64,000 bases of DNA from Nocardia inohanensis NBRC 100128 (GTDB lineage: Bacteria > Actinomycetota > Actinomycetes > Mycobacteriales > Mycobacteriaceae), in the NCBI RefSeq assembly GCF_001612945.1, contig NZ_BDBK01000002.1, forward strand, positions 186,001-250,000. Direction: 5' to 3'. The position numbers were made by a program, and so were the translations under genes. This document shows positions 1 to 8,511 of the stretch, one piece after another. The notes under the pieces are model-generated. The model was not told the DNA's origin. It saw only the letters and a program-made list of their open reading frames with translations, and made no database searches. Position 1 is the stretch's first letter; each line of letters begins with the position of its first letter.

Positions 1-19
1 GATTGACACCGAGGTCGAA

Positions 20-1078
20 ATGATCGAAGAAGCCGAAGCGGCTTTCGATCCCGCTGCCCACGCCGCCGCCATGGTCGGCCATCACTACCGAGTCGACGAC
101 TACTACGAAGTCGGCCGCGAGAAGGTGCGTGAGTACGCCCGCGCCGTGCAGGACTACCACCCGGTGCACTGGGACGAGAGCATCGCCCGGGAGTACGGCT
201 ACGACGGCCTGGTGGCTCCGCTCACCTTCATCTCCCTGGTCGGGATCCTGGCCCAGCGCAAGCTCTTCGAGCAGATCGTCACCGGCTACGACCTGAGCCA
301 GATCATGCAGACCGATCAGATCCTGGAGTTCCACCGCCCCATCAAGGCCGGTGACCAGCTCTCCTGCATCGTCTACCTGCACTCGTTCCGGCAGGCGTTC
401 GGCGGCGACATCATCGTCACCCGCAACGACGTGGTCGCGCAGAACGACGAGCTGGTGCTCACCACCTACACCACCCTCATCGGCCGCAGCGGCGGTGACA
501 TCGATCCCAATATCGGTGACGCCGTGCGCAATGTGCTCATGCACGGTGTCGGCCCGGACGAGGCGCCCGCGCACTCCCCGCGCGAGGAGGCCAACCCGGT
601 GACCGCGGATCCGGAACCGGTGAAGCCGAGCACCGGCTCCATCGTGGCGAGCAAGCATGCCGTCCGCTTCGAGGATGTGACCGTCGGCCAGGAGCTGCCC
701 GCGCGTGTGGTGAAGCTGACCCGCGGCGATCTGGTGAACTACGCCGGCGTCTCCGGCGACGCCAACCCGATCCACTGGAGCGACGATGTCGTGAAGCTGG
801 TCGGCCTGGAAAACGTTGTGGCGCACGGCATGCTGACCATGGGCCTGGGCGGCGGCTTCGTCACCTCGTGGCTCGGCGACCCGGGTGCGGTCAAGGAGTA
901 CAACGTTCGCTTCACCAGCCCGGTCTACGTCCCGGTGGATCGCCCGGCGGAGATCGAATACACCGGCAAGGTGAAGTCCGTGGACGCCGAGAACCGGACC
1001 GCGGTCATCGCCATCGTGGCGAAGTCGGAGGGGCGCAAGATCTTCGGTCGCGCCACCGCCACCGTGCAACTCGGCTGA
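20..1078 (+). CDS. Fused (3R)-hydroxyacyl-ACP dehydratase HadA/HadB
   Basis: Dehydratase of the FAS-II fatty acid (mycolic acid) elongation cycle, which removes water from 3-hydroxyacyl-ACP. Two hot-dog halves lie in one 352-residue chain. Residues ~18-165 resemble mycobacterial HadA (APLTF segment, FHRPIKAGDQL, terminal TTYTTLIGR). Residues ~215-352 resemble HadB, with the hydratase-2 catalytic pattern DANPIHW followed by AHGMLTMG and KIFGRA. A Pro/Glu-rich linker of about 50 residues joins them. In mycobacteria hadA and hadB are separate genes at the same place, just before tRNA-Trp, secE and nusG. The reading frame is open to the window edge, so translation may begin upstream. An in-frame ATG at 71 matches the usual HadA beginning better. 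No hadC lies downstream. Confidence 0.9.
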   Translation: MIEEAEAAFDPAAHAAAMVGHHYRVDDYYEVGREKVREYARAVQDYHPVHWDESIAREYGYDGLVAPLTFISLVGILAQRKLFEQIVTGYDLSQIMQTDQILEFHRPIKAGDQLSCIVYLHSFRQAFGGDIIVTRNDVVAQNDELVLTTYTTLIGRSGGDIDPNIGDAVRNVLMHGVGPDEAPAHSPREEANPVTADPEPVKPSTGSIVASKHAVRFEDVTVGQELPARVVKLTRGDLVNYAGVSGDANPIHWSDDVVKLVGLENVVAHGMLTMGLGGGFVTSWLGDPGAVKEYNVRFTSPVYVPVDRPAEIEYTGKVKSVDAENRTAVIAIVAKSEGRKIFGRATATVQLG

Positions 1079-1093
1079 GACGTCCGTCAGTCA

Positions 1094-1158
1094 GTCATTC
1101 CGGCATGCTTTCAGCCGGAATCCACCGTGGATCCCGGCTGAAAGCATGCCGGGATGAC
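1094..1158. repeat. Dispersed palindromic element, copy 1
   Basis: A 65-base near-perfect palindrome: 32-base arms (1094-1125 and 1127-1158) around a single central C, with two mismatches. Outer ends read GTCATTCCGGCATGC and GCATGCCGGGATGAC. Three related copies lie at 31235, 37353 and 56586. It sits 15 bases after the hadAB stop and could fold in RNA as a terminator or 3' end stabiliser. It has no U-tract. Confidence 0.85.
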
Positions 1159-1322
1159 GGAGATGGCCCCGATTCGCGATTGCCGAGTCGTGTACCGTAG
1201 ACTCGGCAGTCTGGGGTCACCAGCCGATGCGCGCTGCTCCGAGGAGCGGCGCGTATGTTGTGTGAAGACCAGGTTGTATAACTGAATAGAACAGTGGCCG
1301 AACCGATCGATGGTTCAGCCGA
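1159..1322 (+). other. Non-coding spacer with hairpins before tRNA-Trp
   Basis: Contains a perfect 9-bp hairpin (TGCCGAGTC 1181-1189 with GACTCGGCA 1200-1208) and a second 11-bp hairpin with one wobble pair (1230-1240 with 1243-1253). An AT-rich TATAAC at 1277-1282, about 45 bases before the tRNA, is a possible -10 element, but no convincing -35 is visible. The hairpins may end hadAB transcription and the promoter may serve tRNA-Trp and secE. No gene is seen. Confidence 0.4.
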
Positions 1323-1395
<73 letters not shown>

Positions 1396-1424
1396 CCCTA
1401 TGCCGGCGACGAGAGAGGATCGAC

Positions 1425-1814
1425 GTGAGCGACGAGCGGGATACTCGCCACGGCGCGCATGCCGAAGACGGCGATGACACCGCGGTGGCTCGGCCGAGCG
1501 GTAAGCGCACCGCCCGGCGGTCACGCACCGCGTCGTCCGCCGCGACTGTCGCGGTAGCCGATCGGCCCTCGTCGACGACGAAGGCAGACAAGAAGTCCGG
1601 CAAGGCCGGCCGCAGCGGTACGGGCAATCCGTTCAAGCGCCTGGTGAAGTTCCTCAAGGAAGTTATTTCCGAACTTCGCAAGGTGATCTGGCCCAACCGC
1701 AAGCAGATGGTCACCTATACGAGCGTTGTTCTGGTGTTCGTGATCTTCATGGTCGCGTTCATCAGCGGGTTGGATCTGGCGTTCATCAAGGGTGTCAACT
1801 GGCTGTTCGGCTAG
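1425..1814 (+). CDS. secE: Preprotein translocase subunit SecE
   Basis: Small membrane subunit that clamps the SecY channel of the general secretion translocase. The 129-residue chain has a charged, low-complexity N-terminal extension of ~65 residues typical of actinobacteria, then the conserved amphipathic segment (FLKEVISELRKVIWP) and one transmembrane helix (VVLVFVIFMVAFISGLDLAF). Translation starts at a GTG preceded by GAGAGGA. It lies between tRNA-Trp and nusG, a near-universal arrangement. Confidence 0.95.
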   Translation: MSDERDTRHGAHAEDGDDTAVARPSGKRTARRSRTASSAATVAVADRPSSTTKADKKSGKAGRSGTGNPFKRLVKFLKEVISELRKVIWPNRKQMVTYTSVVLVFVIFMVAFISGLDLAFIKGVNWLFG

Positions 1815-1858
1815 CTGACCGTCGGCGCTGGTTCACCGTCCCTCGTGCAGAGGCGTAG

Positions 1859-2731
<873 letters not shown>

Positions 2732-2740
2732 TCGCGTCGA

Positions 2741-2779
2741 GGCGGTGGCCCGGGTTCGCCCCGGTGTCACCGCCTTTTT
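2741..2779 (+). terminator. Intrinsic terminator after nusG
   Basis: GGCGGTG (2741-2747) pairs with CACCGCC (2768-2774) around an inner CCGGG/CCCGG stem, followed directly by TTTTT. It separates secE-nusG from rplK-rplA and may end or attenuate transcription. Confidence 0.85.
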
Positions 2780-2780
2780 C

Positions 2781-2899
2781 GCGTTCACATAGACTTGTCG
2801 GGTTGTGCCTAGGCGCTTTCGGCTCTCGCCGGAGGTCCGGGCGCAAGTCCCTGAGAAGGCTTACGGGATTCCGTAAGGAACCTAAACCAAGGAAGAAAG
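2781..2899 (+). promoter_or_regulatory. rplK leader region with stem-loop next to the RBS
   Basis: Non-coding 119 bases between the nusG terminator and rplK. A perfect 7-bp hairpin, CTTACGG (2860-2866) with CCGTAAG (2871-2877) and loop GATT, ends about 10 bases before the AAGGAAGAAAG ribosome-binding region of rplK. It may take part in L1/L11 autoregulation, which in other bacteria acts on the leader of this operon. The promoter itself was not resolved. Confidence 0.45.
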
Positions 2900-3334
2900 A
2901 TGCCCCCGAAGAAGAAGAAGGTCGCTGGGCTCATCAAGCTCCAGATCCAGGCCGGTGCCGCCAACCCGGCTCCGCCCGTGGGTCCGGCGCTGGGTCAGCA
3001 CGGCGTCAACATCATGGAGTTCTGCAAGGCGTACAACGCGGCGACCGAGTCGCAGCGTGGCAACGTCATCCCGGTCGAGATCACGGTCTACGAAGACCGC
3101 TCGTTCGACTTCAAGCTGAAGACGCCGCCCGCCGCGCGTCTGCTGCTGAAGGCCGCCGGTGTGCAGAAGGGCTCCGCCGAGCCGCACCGCAACAAGGTCG
3201 CGCAGGTCACCATGGATCAGATCCGTGAGATCGCCAAGACCAAGCAGGAAGACCTCAACGCCAACGACATCGACGCCGCGGCGAAGATCATCGCTGGTAC
3301 CGCCCGCTCGATGGGTATCACCATCGCGGAGTAA
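2900..3334 (+). CDS. rplK: 50S ribosomal protein L11
   Basis: Component of the GTPase-associated centre of the large ribosomal subunit, where it binds 23S rRNA and contacts elongation factors. The 144 residues are full length for L11. The N-terminal domain has the proline-rich [23 protein letters not shown] segment (split here: [23 protein letters not shown]), and the C-terminal RNA-binding domain ends in GTARSMGI. The ATG is preceded by AAGGAAGAAAG. The initial run of lysines (PPKKKKV) is usual for actinobacteria. It is followed 71 bases later by rplA. Confidence 0.97.
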   Translation: MPPKKKKVAGLIKLQIQAGAANPAPPVGPALGQHGVNIMEFCKAYNAATESQRGNVIPVEITVYEDRSFDFKLKTPPAARLLLKAAGVQKGSAEPHRNKVAQVTMDQIREIAKTKQEDLNANDIDAAAKIIAGTARSMGITIAE

Positions 3335-3405
3335 GAGCCTTCCGGCTCTCGTGGGAGGGACGGCCAGTCCCGCACCACTTCTGACTTAGACAAGGACAGA
3401 GAATC

Positions 3406-4116
3406 ATGGCAAAACGAAGCAAGGCTTATCTCGAGGCGGCCGCCAAGGTCGACAAGAGCGCGCTGTACGCCCCGCTGGCCGCTGTGCGGCTCGCGAAGGA
3501 GACCGCCACCACCAAGACCGACGCGACCGTCGAGGTCGCCGTTCGCCTGGGTGTCGATCCCCGTAAGGCCGACCAGATGGTCCGCGGCACCGTCAACCTG
3601 CCGCACGGCACTGGTAAGACCGCCCGCGTCATCGTGTTCGCGGTCGGCGACAAGGCCGCCGAGGCCGAGGCCGCCGGCGCCGACGCCGTGGGCGCCGAGG
3701 ACCTGATCGAGCGCATCCAGGGCGGCTGGCTGGACTTCGACGCCGCCATCGCCACCCCGGATCAGATGGCCAAGGTCGGTCGTATCGCTCGCGTGCTGGG
3801 CCCGCGTGGCCTGATGCCGAACCCGAAGACCGGCACCGTCACCCCCGATGTGACCAAGGCCGTCAACGACATCAAGGGCGGCAAGATCAACTTCCGCGTC
3901 GACAAGCAGGCCAACCTGCACTTCGTGATCGGCAAGGCTTCCTTCGACGAGAAGAAGCTGGCCGAGAACTACGGCGCCGCGTTCGACGAGATCCTGCGCG
4001 TCAAGCCCTCCACCGCGAAGGGCCGCTACGTCAAGAAGGTGACGTTCTCGACCAACACCGGACCGGGCATCCCGGTGGATCCGAACCGCACCCGCAACTT
4101 CGCCGAAGAAGACTGA
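3406..4116 (+). CDS. rplA: 50S ribosomal protein L1
   Basis: Forms the L1 stalk of the large subunit, which helps release deacylated tRNA. In many bacteria it also represses its own operon by binding leader mRNA. The 236-residue chain starts [16 protein letters not shown] and carries the signature [15 protein letters not shown], at about residue 127, and the terminal segment [15 protein letters not shown]. The start ATG follows an AAGGACAGAG ribosome-binding site. It is the last gene of the rplK-rplA unit and is followed by a strong terminator. Confidence 0.97.
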   Translation: MAKRSKAYLEAAAKVDKSALYAPLAAVRLAKETATTKTDATVEVAVRLGVDPRKADQMVRGTVNLPHGTGKTARVIVFAVGDKAAEAEAAGADAVGAEDLIERIQGGWLDFDAAIATPDQMAKVGRIARVLGPRGLMPNPKTGTVTPDVTKAVNDIKGGKINFRVDKQANLHFVIGKASFDEKKLAENYGAAFDEILRVKPSTAKGRYVKKVTFSTNTGPGIPVDPNRTRNFAEED

Positions 4117-4158
4117 GAGTCTCTTCGCGACTTGCGTAGCAACGCATAGCAAGAACGA

Positions 4159-4195
4159 GGGCCGGCACGCTGACGCGTGCCGGCCCTTCGCTTTT
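4159..4195 (+). terminator. Intrinsic terminator after rplA
   Basis: A perfect 12-bp stem, GGGCCGGCACGC (4159-4170) with GCGTGCCGGCCC (4175-4186), loop TGAC, then TTCGCTTTT. It lies between rplA and the converging minus-strand gene at 4202, so it may work in both directions. Confidence 0.9.
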
Positions 4196-4201
4196 CCCGT
4201 C

Positions 4202-4474
4202 TCAGGAACCCGAGCCGAGCTCGGCGCTGCCGCTGGCGAGGCTTTGCAGGGCCAGGCACACCGGCCGGGTATCGGGCTGGCTGCTACCCCAGATACCGCA
4301 AATGGCGAGGTAGATGAATCCGATCGGCATGGCCAGCACCTGGCCGGAGCCGGAGCTGGCCACCGGCTGCGGCGCCGACGCCGGTGCGGCCTGGGCCGCG
4401 GGCGCCGCCGCGACGCCGGCGATGGCCGCGGAAAGCATCACGGCAGCAAGGGATTTGGTGAGCATTCGGCTCAT
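4202..4474 (-). CDS. Small exported protein of unknown function
   Basis: Ninety residues. The N-terminus is a clear signal peptide: MSRMLTKSLAAVMLSAAIAG, then an Ala-rich stretch ending AAQAAPA, with likely cleavage near residue 29. The mature part is Ala/Ser/Gly-rich with one hydrophobic patch (MPIGFIYLAICGIWG) and two cysteines that could form a disulfide. The start is supported by GGAGGTG, about 8 bases upstream. It converges on rplA and is inserted, with the next gene, between the L1 and L10 transcription units. No family is recognised; secretion is inferred from the leader only. Confidence 0.7.
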   Translation of the reverse strand: MSRMLTKSLAAVMLSAAIAGVAAAPAAQAAPASAPQPVASSGSGQVLAMPIGFIYLAICGIWGSSQPDTRPVCLALQSLASGSAELGSGS

Positions 4475-4585
4475 AGGGGAGCACCTCCATGTCTGATGCG
4501 TCGGACCCTACCGAGATATCCCCATTTTGAAATACCTAGATTTTAGAGTCTGTCGTCCCCGAAGATTCGATGGCACGGTGCCGGT

Positions 4586-4903
4586 CTACGGCTCCACCCG
4601 GCTCCAGAACTCCGCCGGAATCCCGGCCTCCTTGTGCAACCAGCGTCCGGGATCGCGAAGTTCGTTGCTGGAGAACGACTCTCGCAGCGCGTCGAGGATG
4701 TCCATATCCGTATCCACCCCGAGCCGGGCCTTGATCATCGAGAAGGTGGAGCTGGAAAACGCCCAGGCCCATTCGTATTCGCTGTATGGGCCGCCCAGAT
4801 CCTGGCCGTCGATGATGAGATCGCCCCGGTCGTTGAGACGAGCGCCCACGAACCAGCCGTTCACCGCGACCAGGCTGACCTTGCGCCCGTTCGGTTCCGT
4901 CAT
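4586..4903 (-). CDS. Hypothetical cytoplasmic protein
   Basis: A 105-residue soluble protein with mixed charged and aromatic composition. It has a short beta-rich start (VSLVAVNGWFVGARLNDRGD), a tryptophan-rich middle (YEWAWAFS) and an acidic helical C-terminal half (MDILDALRESFSSNELRD, GRWLHKEAGIPAEFW). No signal peptide or membrane segment is seen. Its composition fits native coding sequence and no overlapping frame competes. The function is not recognised. Together with the exported protein at 4202 it interrupts the rplA-rplJ interval. Confidence 0.6.
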   Translation of the reverse strand: MTEPNGRKVSLVAVNGWFVGARLNDRGDLIIDGQDLGGPYSEYEWAWAFSSSTFSMIKARLGVDTDMDILDALRESFSSNELRDPGRWLHKEAGIPAEFWSRVEP

Positions 4904-5066
4904 TCCGGACTTGTATCACACGTCGCCGCCCGGTGGCGCGGGGTTTCCGGGGCGGGACCCGCGGTGGGGCAGCGGCGTCGGAACCCCCGTTTTGGTGGAT
5001 AGATGCGGGTCCGCTATATTGGTCGACGGTCATTGATTTCGTTCGGTGATCAACCCAAATCGTTCT
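4904..5066. other. Spacer upstream of the L10 leader
   Basis: About 160 bases between the divergent gene at 4586-4903 and the L10 leader. The right half is comparatively AT-rich (TATATTGG, CATTGATTTC), as expected for the rplJL promoter, but no clear -35/-10 pair could be assigned. No gene is seen. Confidence 0.4.
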
Positions 5067-5209
5067 ACCGAAGACCGTTGGTTGCTGCCCTCCGGGTAGT
5101 CGAAGGTCCGGCGATATTGCCGGCGGCCCACGCAGGGAGAGCCGAGGTCGGGAAACCTGCGAGAAATCGCGTTTCTTGTGCGCCCCGGGACCACCTTGCG
5201 TCCGGGGCG
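5067..5209 (+). promoter_or_regulatory. Ribosomal protein L10 leader (rplJL autoregulatory RNA)
   Basis: Structured leader in front of rplJ. It begins ACCGAAGACCG, runs through conserved-looking elements (GAAGGTCCGGC, GCAGGGAGAGCCGAGGTC) and ends in a hairpin, CGCCCCGG (5181-5188) with CCGGGGCG (5202-5209), followed by TTTGCTTT that resembles an attenuator. In many bacteria the L10-L12 complex binds such a leader to repress its own synthesis. The assignment rests on position and recalled motifs; a covariance-model search for the L10 leader family would settle it. Confidence 0.7.
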
Positions 5210-5285
5210 TTTGCTTTGTCGCCGGCCCCTGTGGCGGAACTCGGTAGTTCATACGAGAACCGACCATCCAGAGAGGAGGCGAAGT

Positions 5286-5846
5286 ATGGCAAAGGCTGAG
5301 AAGGTCACCGCGGTTGCGGAGATCACTGAGCAGTTCAAGGCGTCCACGGCGACTGTTGTCACGGAATACCGTGGCCTGTCGGTCGGCAAGATCACTGAAC
5401 TGCGTCGTGCGCTCGGTGCGAACGCTACCTACTCCGTCGCCAAGAACACCCTGGTCAAGCGTGCCGCCGCTGAGGCGGGCGTGGAAGGCCTGGATGACTT
5501 GTTCGTCGGTCCGACCGCCATCACCTTCATTACGGGTGAGCCGGTCGACGCCGCGAAGGCGCTGAAGGCGTTCGCCAAGGACAACAAGGCGCTGATCATC
5601 AAGGGCGGCTACATGGACGGCGCTGCGCTGTCCGTGTCCGAGGTCGAGCGCATCGCCGACCTCGAGTCGCGCGAGGTGCTGCTGGCCAAGCTGGCCGGCG
5701 CCATGAAGGGCAACCTGTCGAAGGCTGCCGGGCTGTTCGCCGCCCCGGCCTCGCAGATCGCCCGTCTGGCCGCGGCCCTGGAGGAGAAGAAGCGCGCCGA
5801 AGGTGGCGCTGCCGAGGCTGCTCCGGCTGCTGTCGACGCCGAGTAA
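5286..5846 (+). CDS. rplJ: 50S ribosomal protein L10
   Basis: Base of the ribosomal stalk, anchoring L7/L12 dimers to 23S rRNA. The 186-residue protein starts [17 protein letters not shown] and has the RNA-binding N-terminal domain ([30 protein letters not shown]) and a C-terminal helix that binds L12. The frame is open further upstream, but the ATG at 5286 is chosen because AGAGGAGG lies 6-8 bases before it and because it gives the usual N-terminus. The Ala-rich tail is typical of actinobacteria. It is followed by rplL and regulated through the leader upstream. Confidence 0.97.
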   Translation: MAKAEKVTAVAEITEQFKASTATVVTEYRGLSVGKITELRRALGANATYSVAKNTLVKRAAAEAGVEGLDDLFVGPTAITFITGEPVDAAKALKAFAKDNKALIIKGGYMDGAALSVSEVERIADLESREVLLAKLAGAMKGNLSKAAGLFAAPASQIARLAAALEEKKRAEGGAAEAAPAAVDAE

Positions 5847-5909
5847 TAAACCACCCCAAAACTTTTCGTCGTCGCTCGCGCGAGGATGAACTACCGAAAG
5901 GAAATATCA

Positions 5910-6287
5910 ATGGCCAACGTTGATGAGCTGCTCGAGACCTTCGCCGGCATGACCCTGCTGGAGCTGTCCGAGTTCGTGAAGGCGTTCGAGGACAAGTTCG
6001 AGGTCACCGCTGCCGCTCCGGTCGCCGTTGCCGTCGCCGGTGGCGCTGCTCCGGCCGAGGCCGCCGAAGAGCAGGACGAGTTCGACGTGATCCTGGAGTC
6101 GGCTGGCGACAAGAAGATCCAGGTCATCAAGGTCGTGCGTGAGATCGTCTCCGGCCTGGGCCTGAAGGAAGCCAAGGACCTGGTCGAGGGCGCCCCGAAG
6201 CCGATCCTGGAGAAGGTCGCCAAGGATGCCGCCGAGGCCGCCAAGGCGAAGCTCGAAGAGGCCGGCGCCAAGATCACCGTCAAGTAA
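5910..6287 (+). CDS. rplL: 50S ribosomal protein L7/L12
   Basis: Multi-copy stalk protein that recruits translational GTPases. The 125 residues comprise the N-terminal dimerisation helices ([20 protein letters not shown]), an Ala/Val-rich hinge ([18 protein letters not shown]) and the C-terminal domain ([20 protein letters not shown], then the [14 protein letters not shown] factor-binding region). The ATG at 5910 is preferred over an upstream ATG at 5886 because GAAAGGAAA lies just before it and the standard N-terminus results. Confidence 0.97.
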   Translation: MANVDELLETFAGMTLLELSEFVKAFEDKFEVTAAAPVAVAVAGGAAPAEAAEEQDEFDVILESAGDKKIQVIKVVREIVSGLGLKEAKDLVEGAPKPILEKVAKDAAEAAKAKLEEAGAKITVK

Positions 6288-6305
6288 GACGGTGTGAGCT
6301 CAGTC

Positions 6306-6402
6306 GGGGGCTACGCCCCCGACACCCCCGGACGGGGAGGTTCGTGGGGGCTTCGCCCCCACACCCCCTGGAGGGGGAGGCCCCCGCGGGGCTTTGCCCC
6401 GC
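6306..6402. repeat. Run of three GC hairpins downstream of rplL
   Basis: Three short perfect hairpins share a theme: GGGGGC-TAC-GCCCCC (6306-6320), GTGGGGGC-TTC-GCCCCCAC (6344-6362) and GCGGGGC-TTT-GCCCCGC (6386-6402), spaced by C-rich and G-rich linkers. They lie between the rplL stop and the terminator. Similar GGGGGCTTCGCCCCC motifs are frequent in high-GC actinobacterial spacers. Confidence 0.8.
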
Positions 6403-6415
6403 GACCTGATGTACG

Positions 6416-6448
6416 AAAAGGCGGTTCCCTTTGGGGGACCGCCTTTTT
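6416..6448 (+). terminator. Intrinsic terminator of rplJL
   Basis: GGCGGT (6420-6425) pairs with ACCGCC (6438-6443) with further pairing inside, preceded by AAAA and followed by TTTTT (6444-6448). The symmetrical A and T tracts suggest it can act from both sides. It ends the ribosomal unit before the mce operon. Confidence 0.92.
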
Positions 6449-6478
6449 CGCGTATTCGGGAGTTGTAATCTGCCCGTT

Positions 6479-6498
6479 ATTCGCAACTCGATGCGAAT
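6479..6498. promoter_or_regulatory. Inverted repeat upstream of mceG
   Basis: A perfect 7-bp inverted repeat, ATTCGCA and TGCGAAT, separated by six bases, lies 146 bases before the mceG start. It sits in the only gap upstream of the whole mce operon and could be an operator for an unlinked regulator. No promoter hexamers were assigned with confidence. Confidence 0.4.
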
Positions 6499-6644
6499 GT
6501 TTCTACTGGCGAGTCAGGTCCCGGTGTCCGAGACGGGGCTTATGCGATACAGTGACCGAACCTACTGTGACGCGCCACACCGCGCGTTCAGTTAACGAGT
6601 GGTCGCCGCAGTAGTGCGCTCGTCTGAGAATTGTGGAGGTTGGC

Positions 6645-7703
6645 GTGGGCGTCGAGGTCAGGACCGAGGGCATCACCAAGTCGTTCGGTTCGCAACGAAT
6701 TTGGCAGGATGTCACTCTGACCCTGCCGTCGGGGGAAGTCAGTGCGTTGCTCGGCCCCTCCGGTACCGGTAAATCCGTGTTCCTGAAGTCTTTGATCGGT
6801 CTGCTGCGCCCCGAGAAGGGCTCGATCTACATCGACGGCACCGACATCACCACCTGCTCCAACAAGGAGCTCTACGAGATCCGGAAGCTGTTCGGCGTCC
6901 TCTTCCAGGACGGCGCGCTCTTCGGCTCGATGAACCTGTTCGACAATGTGGCCTTCCCGTTGCGCGAGCACACCAAGAAGAGCGAATCCGAGATCAAGAA
7001 GATCGTCATGGAGAAGCTCGAGCTGACCGGTCTGCTCGGCGCCGAGGGCAAGCTGCCCGGTGAGATCTCCGGCGGTATGCGCAAGCGTGCCGGCCTGGCC
7101 CGCGCGCTGGTGCTGGACCCGCAGATCATCCTCGTCGACGAGCCCGACTCCGGTCTGGATCCCGTTCGTACGACCTATCTTTCGCAGCTGTTGATCGATA
7201 TCAACGCGCAGATCGACGCGACGATCCTGATCGTCACGCACAACATCAACCTGGCCCGTTCGGTGCCGGACAACATCGGCATGCTGTTCCGCCGGAACCT
7301 GGTCATGTTCGGCCCCCGCGAGGTGCTGCTCACCTCGGAGGAGCCGGTGGTCAAGCAGTTCCTCAACGGCCGCATGCAGGGCCCCATCGGTATGTCCGAG
7401 GAGAAGGACGAAGCCCAGATGGCCCGCGAGCAGGCCATGTTCGACTCGGGTCACCACGCCGGTGGCGCCGAAGAGGTCGAGGGCATCATCCCGCAGATGC
7501 GGGCGCAGCCGGGCATGCCGGTGCGGCAGGCGGTGCACCGTCGCCGTGAGCGCGTGCGCCAGATTCTGCACACCCTGCCGCCCGCCGCGCAGGAGGCGAT
7601 TCGCGAGTCGATGGAGACCAACGGCGACGACGACACGCAGGTGATTCCCGCCTACCAGGGCTCGTACGACACCACGGTTCGACAGAACCTGACTAACGGG
7701 TAA
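6645..7703 (+). CDS. mceG: Mce transporter ATPase MceG (Mkl)
   Basis: ATP-binding subunit that powers Mce lipid importers; orthologue of mycobacterial Mkl, which also lies just after rplJ-rplL. The 352-residue protein has Walker A (GPSGTGKS), the ABC signature in the MlaF-like form ISGGMRKR, Walker B (IILVDEPDSGLDP) and the H-loop (IVTHN). A C-terminal extension of ~100 residues (Met/Gln/Arg-rich) is characteristic of MceG and absent from ordinary ABC ATPases. The GTG at 6645 is chosen because GGAGG (6635-6639) lies 5 bases upstream; an in-frame GTG at 6633 overlaps that site. Only 10 bases separate it from the first permease gene. Confidence 0.93.
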   Translation: MGVEVRTEGITKSFGSQRIWQDVTLTLPSGEVSALLGPSGTGKSVFLKSLIGLLRPEKGSIYIDGTDITTCSNKELYEIRKLFGVLFQDGALFGSMNLFDNVAFPLREHTKKSESEIKKIVMEKLELTGLLGAEGKLPGEISGGMRKRAGLARALVLDPQIILVDEPDSGLDPVRTTYLSQLLIDINAQIDATILIVTHNINLARSVPDNIGMLFRRNLVMFGPREVLLTSEEPVVKQFLNGRMQGPIGMSEEKDEAQMAREQAMFDSGHHAGGAEEVEGIIPQMRAQPGMPVRQAVHRRRERVRQILHTLPPAAQEAIRESMETNGDDDTQVIPAYQGSYDTTVRQNLTNG

Positions 7704-7713
7704 CATACGCGGC

Positions 7714-8508
7714 GTGAATCAAACCCTGACACGACTGCGCACCCCGGTCGAGTCGGGTCTTGCCCAGGCCGGCAACGTCTTCGCACTCCTTCTGGACGTA
7801 GTCCGTAAGACGTTCCGCCGGCCCTTCCAGTTCCGTGAGTTCATCGAGCAGTCGTGGTTCATCGCGTCTGTCTCGATCCTCCCGGCCGCGCTGGTGGCAA
7901 TCCCGTTCGGCGCCGTGGTCGCTTTGCAGACCGGCTCCCTCATCAAGCAGCTCGGCGCCGAGAACTTCACCGGCGCCACCAGTGTTCTCGCAACCGTTCA
8001 GCAAGCGGCACCCGTGGTGACCGCTCTGATCATCGCGGGCGCAGCCGGTTCCGCGGTCGCCGCGGATCTCGGCTCGCGCACCATTCGCGAGGAGATCGAC
8101 GCCATGGAGGTCCTCGGCATCGATCCCATTCAGCGCCTGGTGGTTCCGCGTGTGCTCGGCATGATGCTGGTCGCGCTGCTGCTCAACGGACTCGTCTCCG
8201 TGGTCGGCATCATGGGCGGCTACGGCTTCAACGTACTGCTGCAAGGCGGTACTCCCGGTGCGTATCTGGCGTCCTTCTCGGCGCTGGCGCAGCTGCCGGA
8301 CCTCTGGATCGGCGAGCTGAAGGCTTTGATCTTCGGGCTCGTGGCGGGTGTCATCGCGGCCTATAAGGGGCTGCATCCCAAGGGGGGACCGAAGGGAGTG
8401 GGCGACGCGGTGAATCAATCCGTGGTGATCTCGTTCCTTACGCTTTTCTTCCTGAATCTGATCCTGACCCTGATTTATCTTCAGGTCGTCCCCGCAAAGG
8501 GCGCGTGA
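7714..8508 (+). CDS. Mce permease YrbEA
   Basis: First MlaE-type integral membrane subunit of the Mce importer. The 264 residues have an amphipathic start (FRRPFQFREFIEQSW), then about five hydrophobic segments. The conserved cytoplasmic coupling segment EEIDAMEVLGIDPIQRLVVP, at about residue 130, is the ATPase contact in this family, and a second family motif is GGPKGVGDAVN. Start is a GTG 10 bases after mceG. It should pair with YrbEB as a heterodimer in the cytoplasmic membrane. Confidence 0.94.
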   Translation: MNQTLTRLRTPVESGLAQAGNVFALLLDVVRKTFRRPFQFREFIEQSWFIASVSILPAALVAIPFGAVVALQTGSLIKQLGAENFTGATSVLATVQQAAPVVTALIIAGAAGSAVAADLGSRTIREEIDAMEVLGIDPIQRLVVPRVLGMMLVALLLNGLVSVVGIMGGYGFNVLLQGGTPGAYLASFSALAQLPDLWIGELKALIFGLVAGVIAAYKGLHPKGGPKGVGDAVNQSVVISFLTLFFLNLILTLIYLQVVPAKGA

Positions 8509-8511
8509 TCC

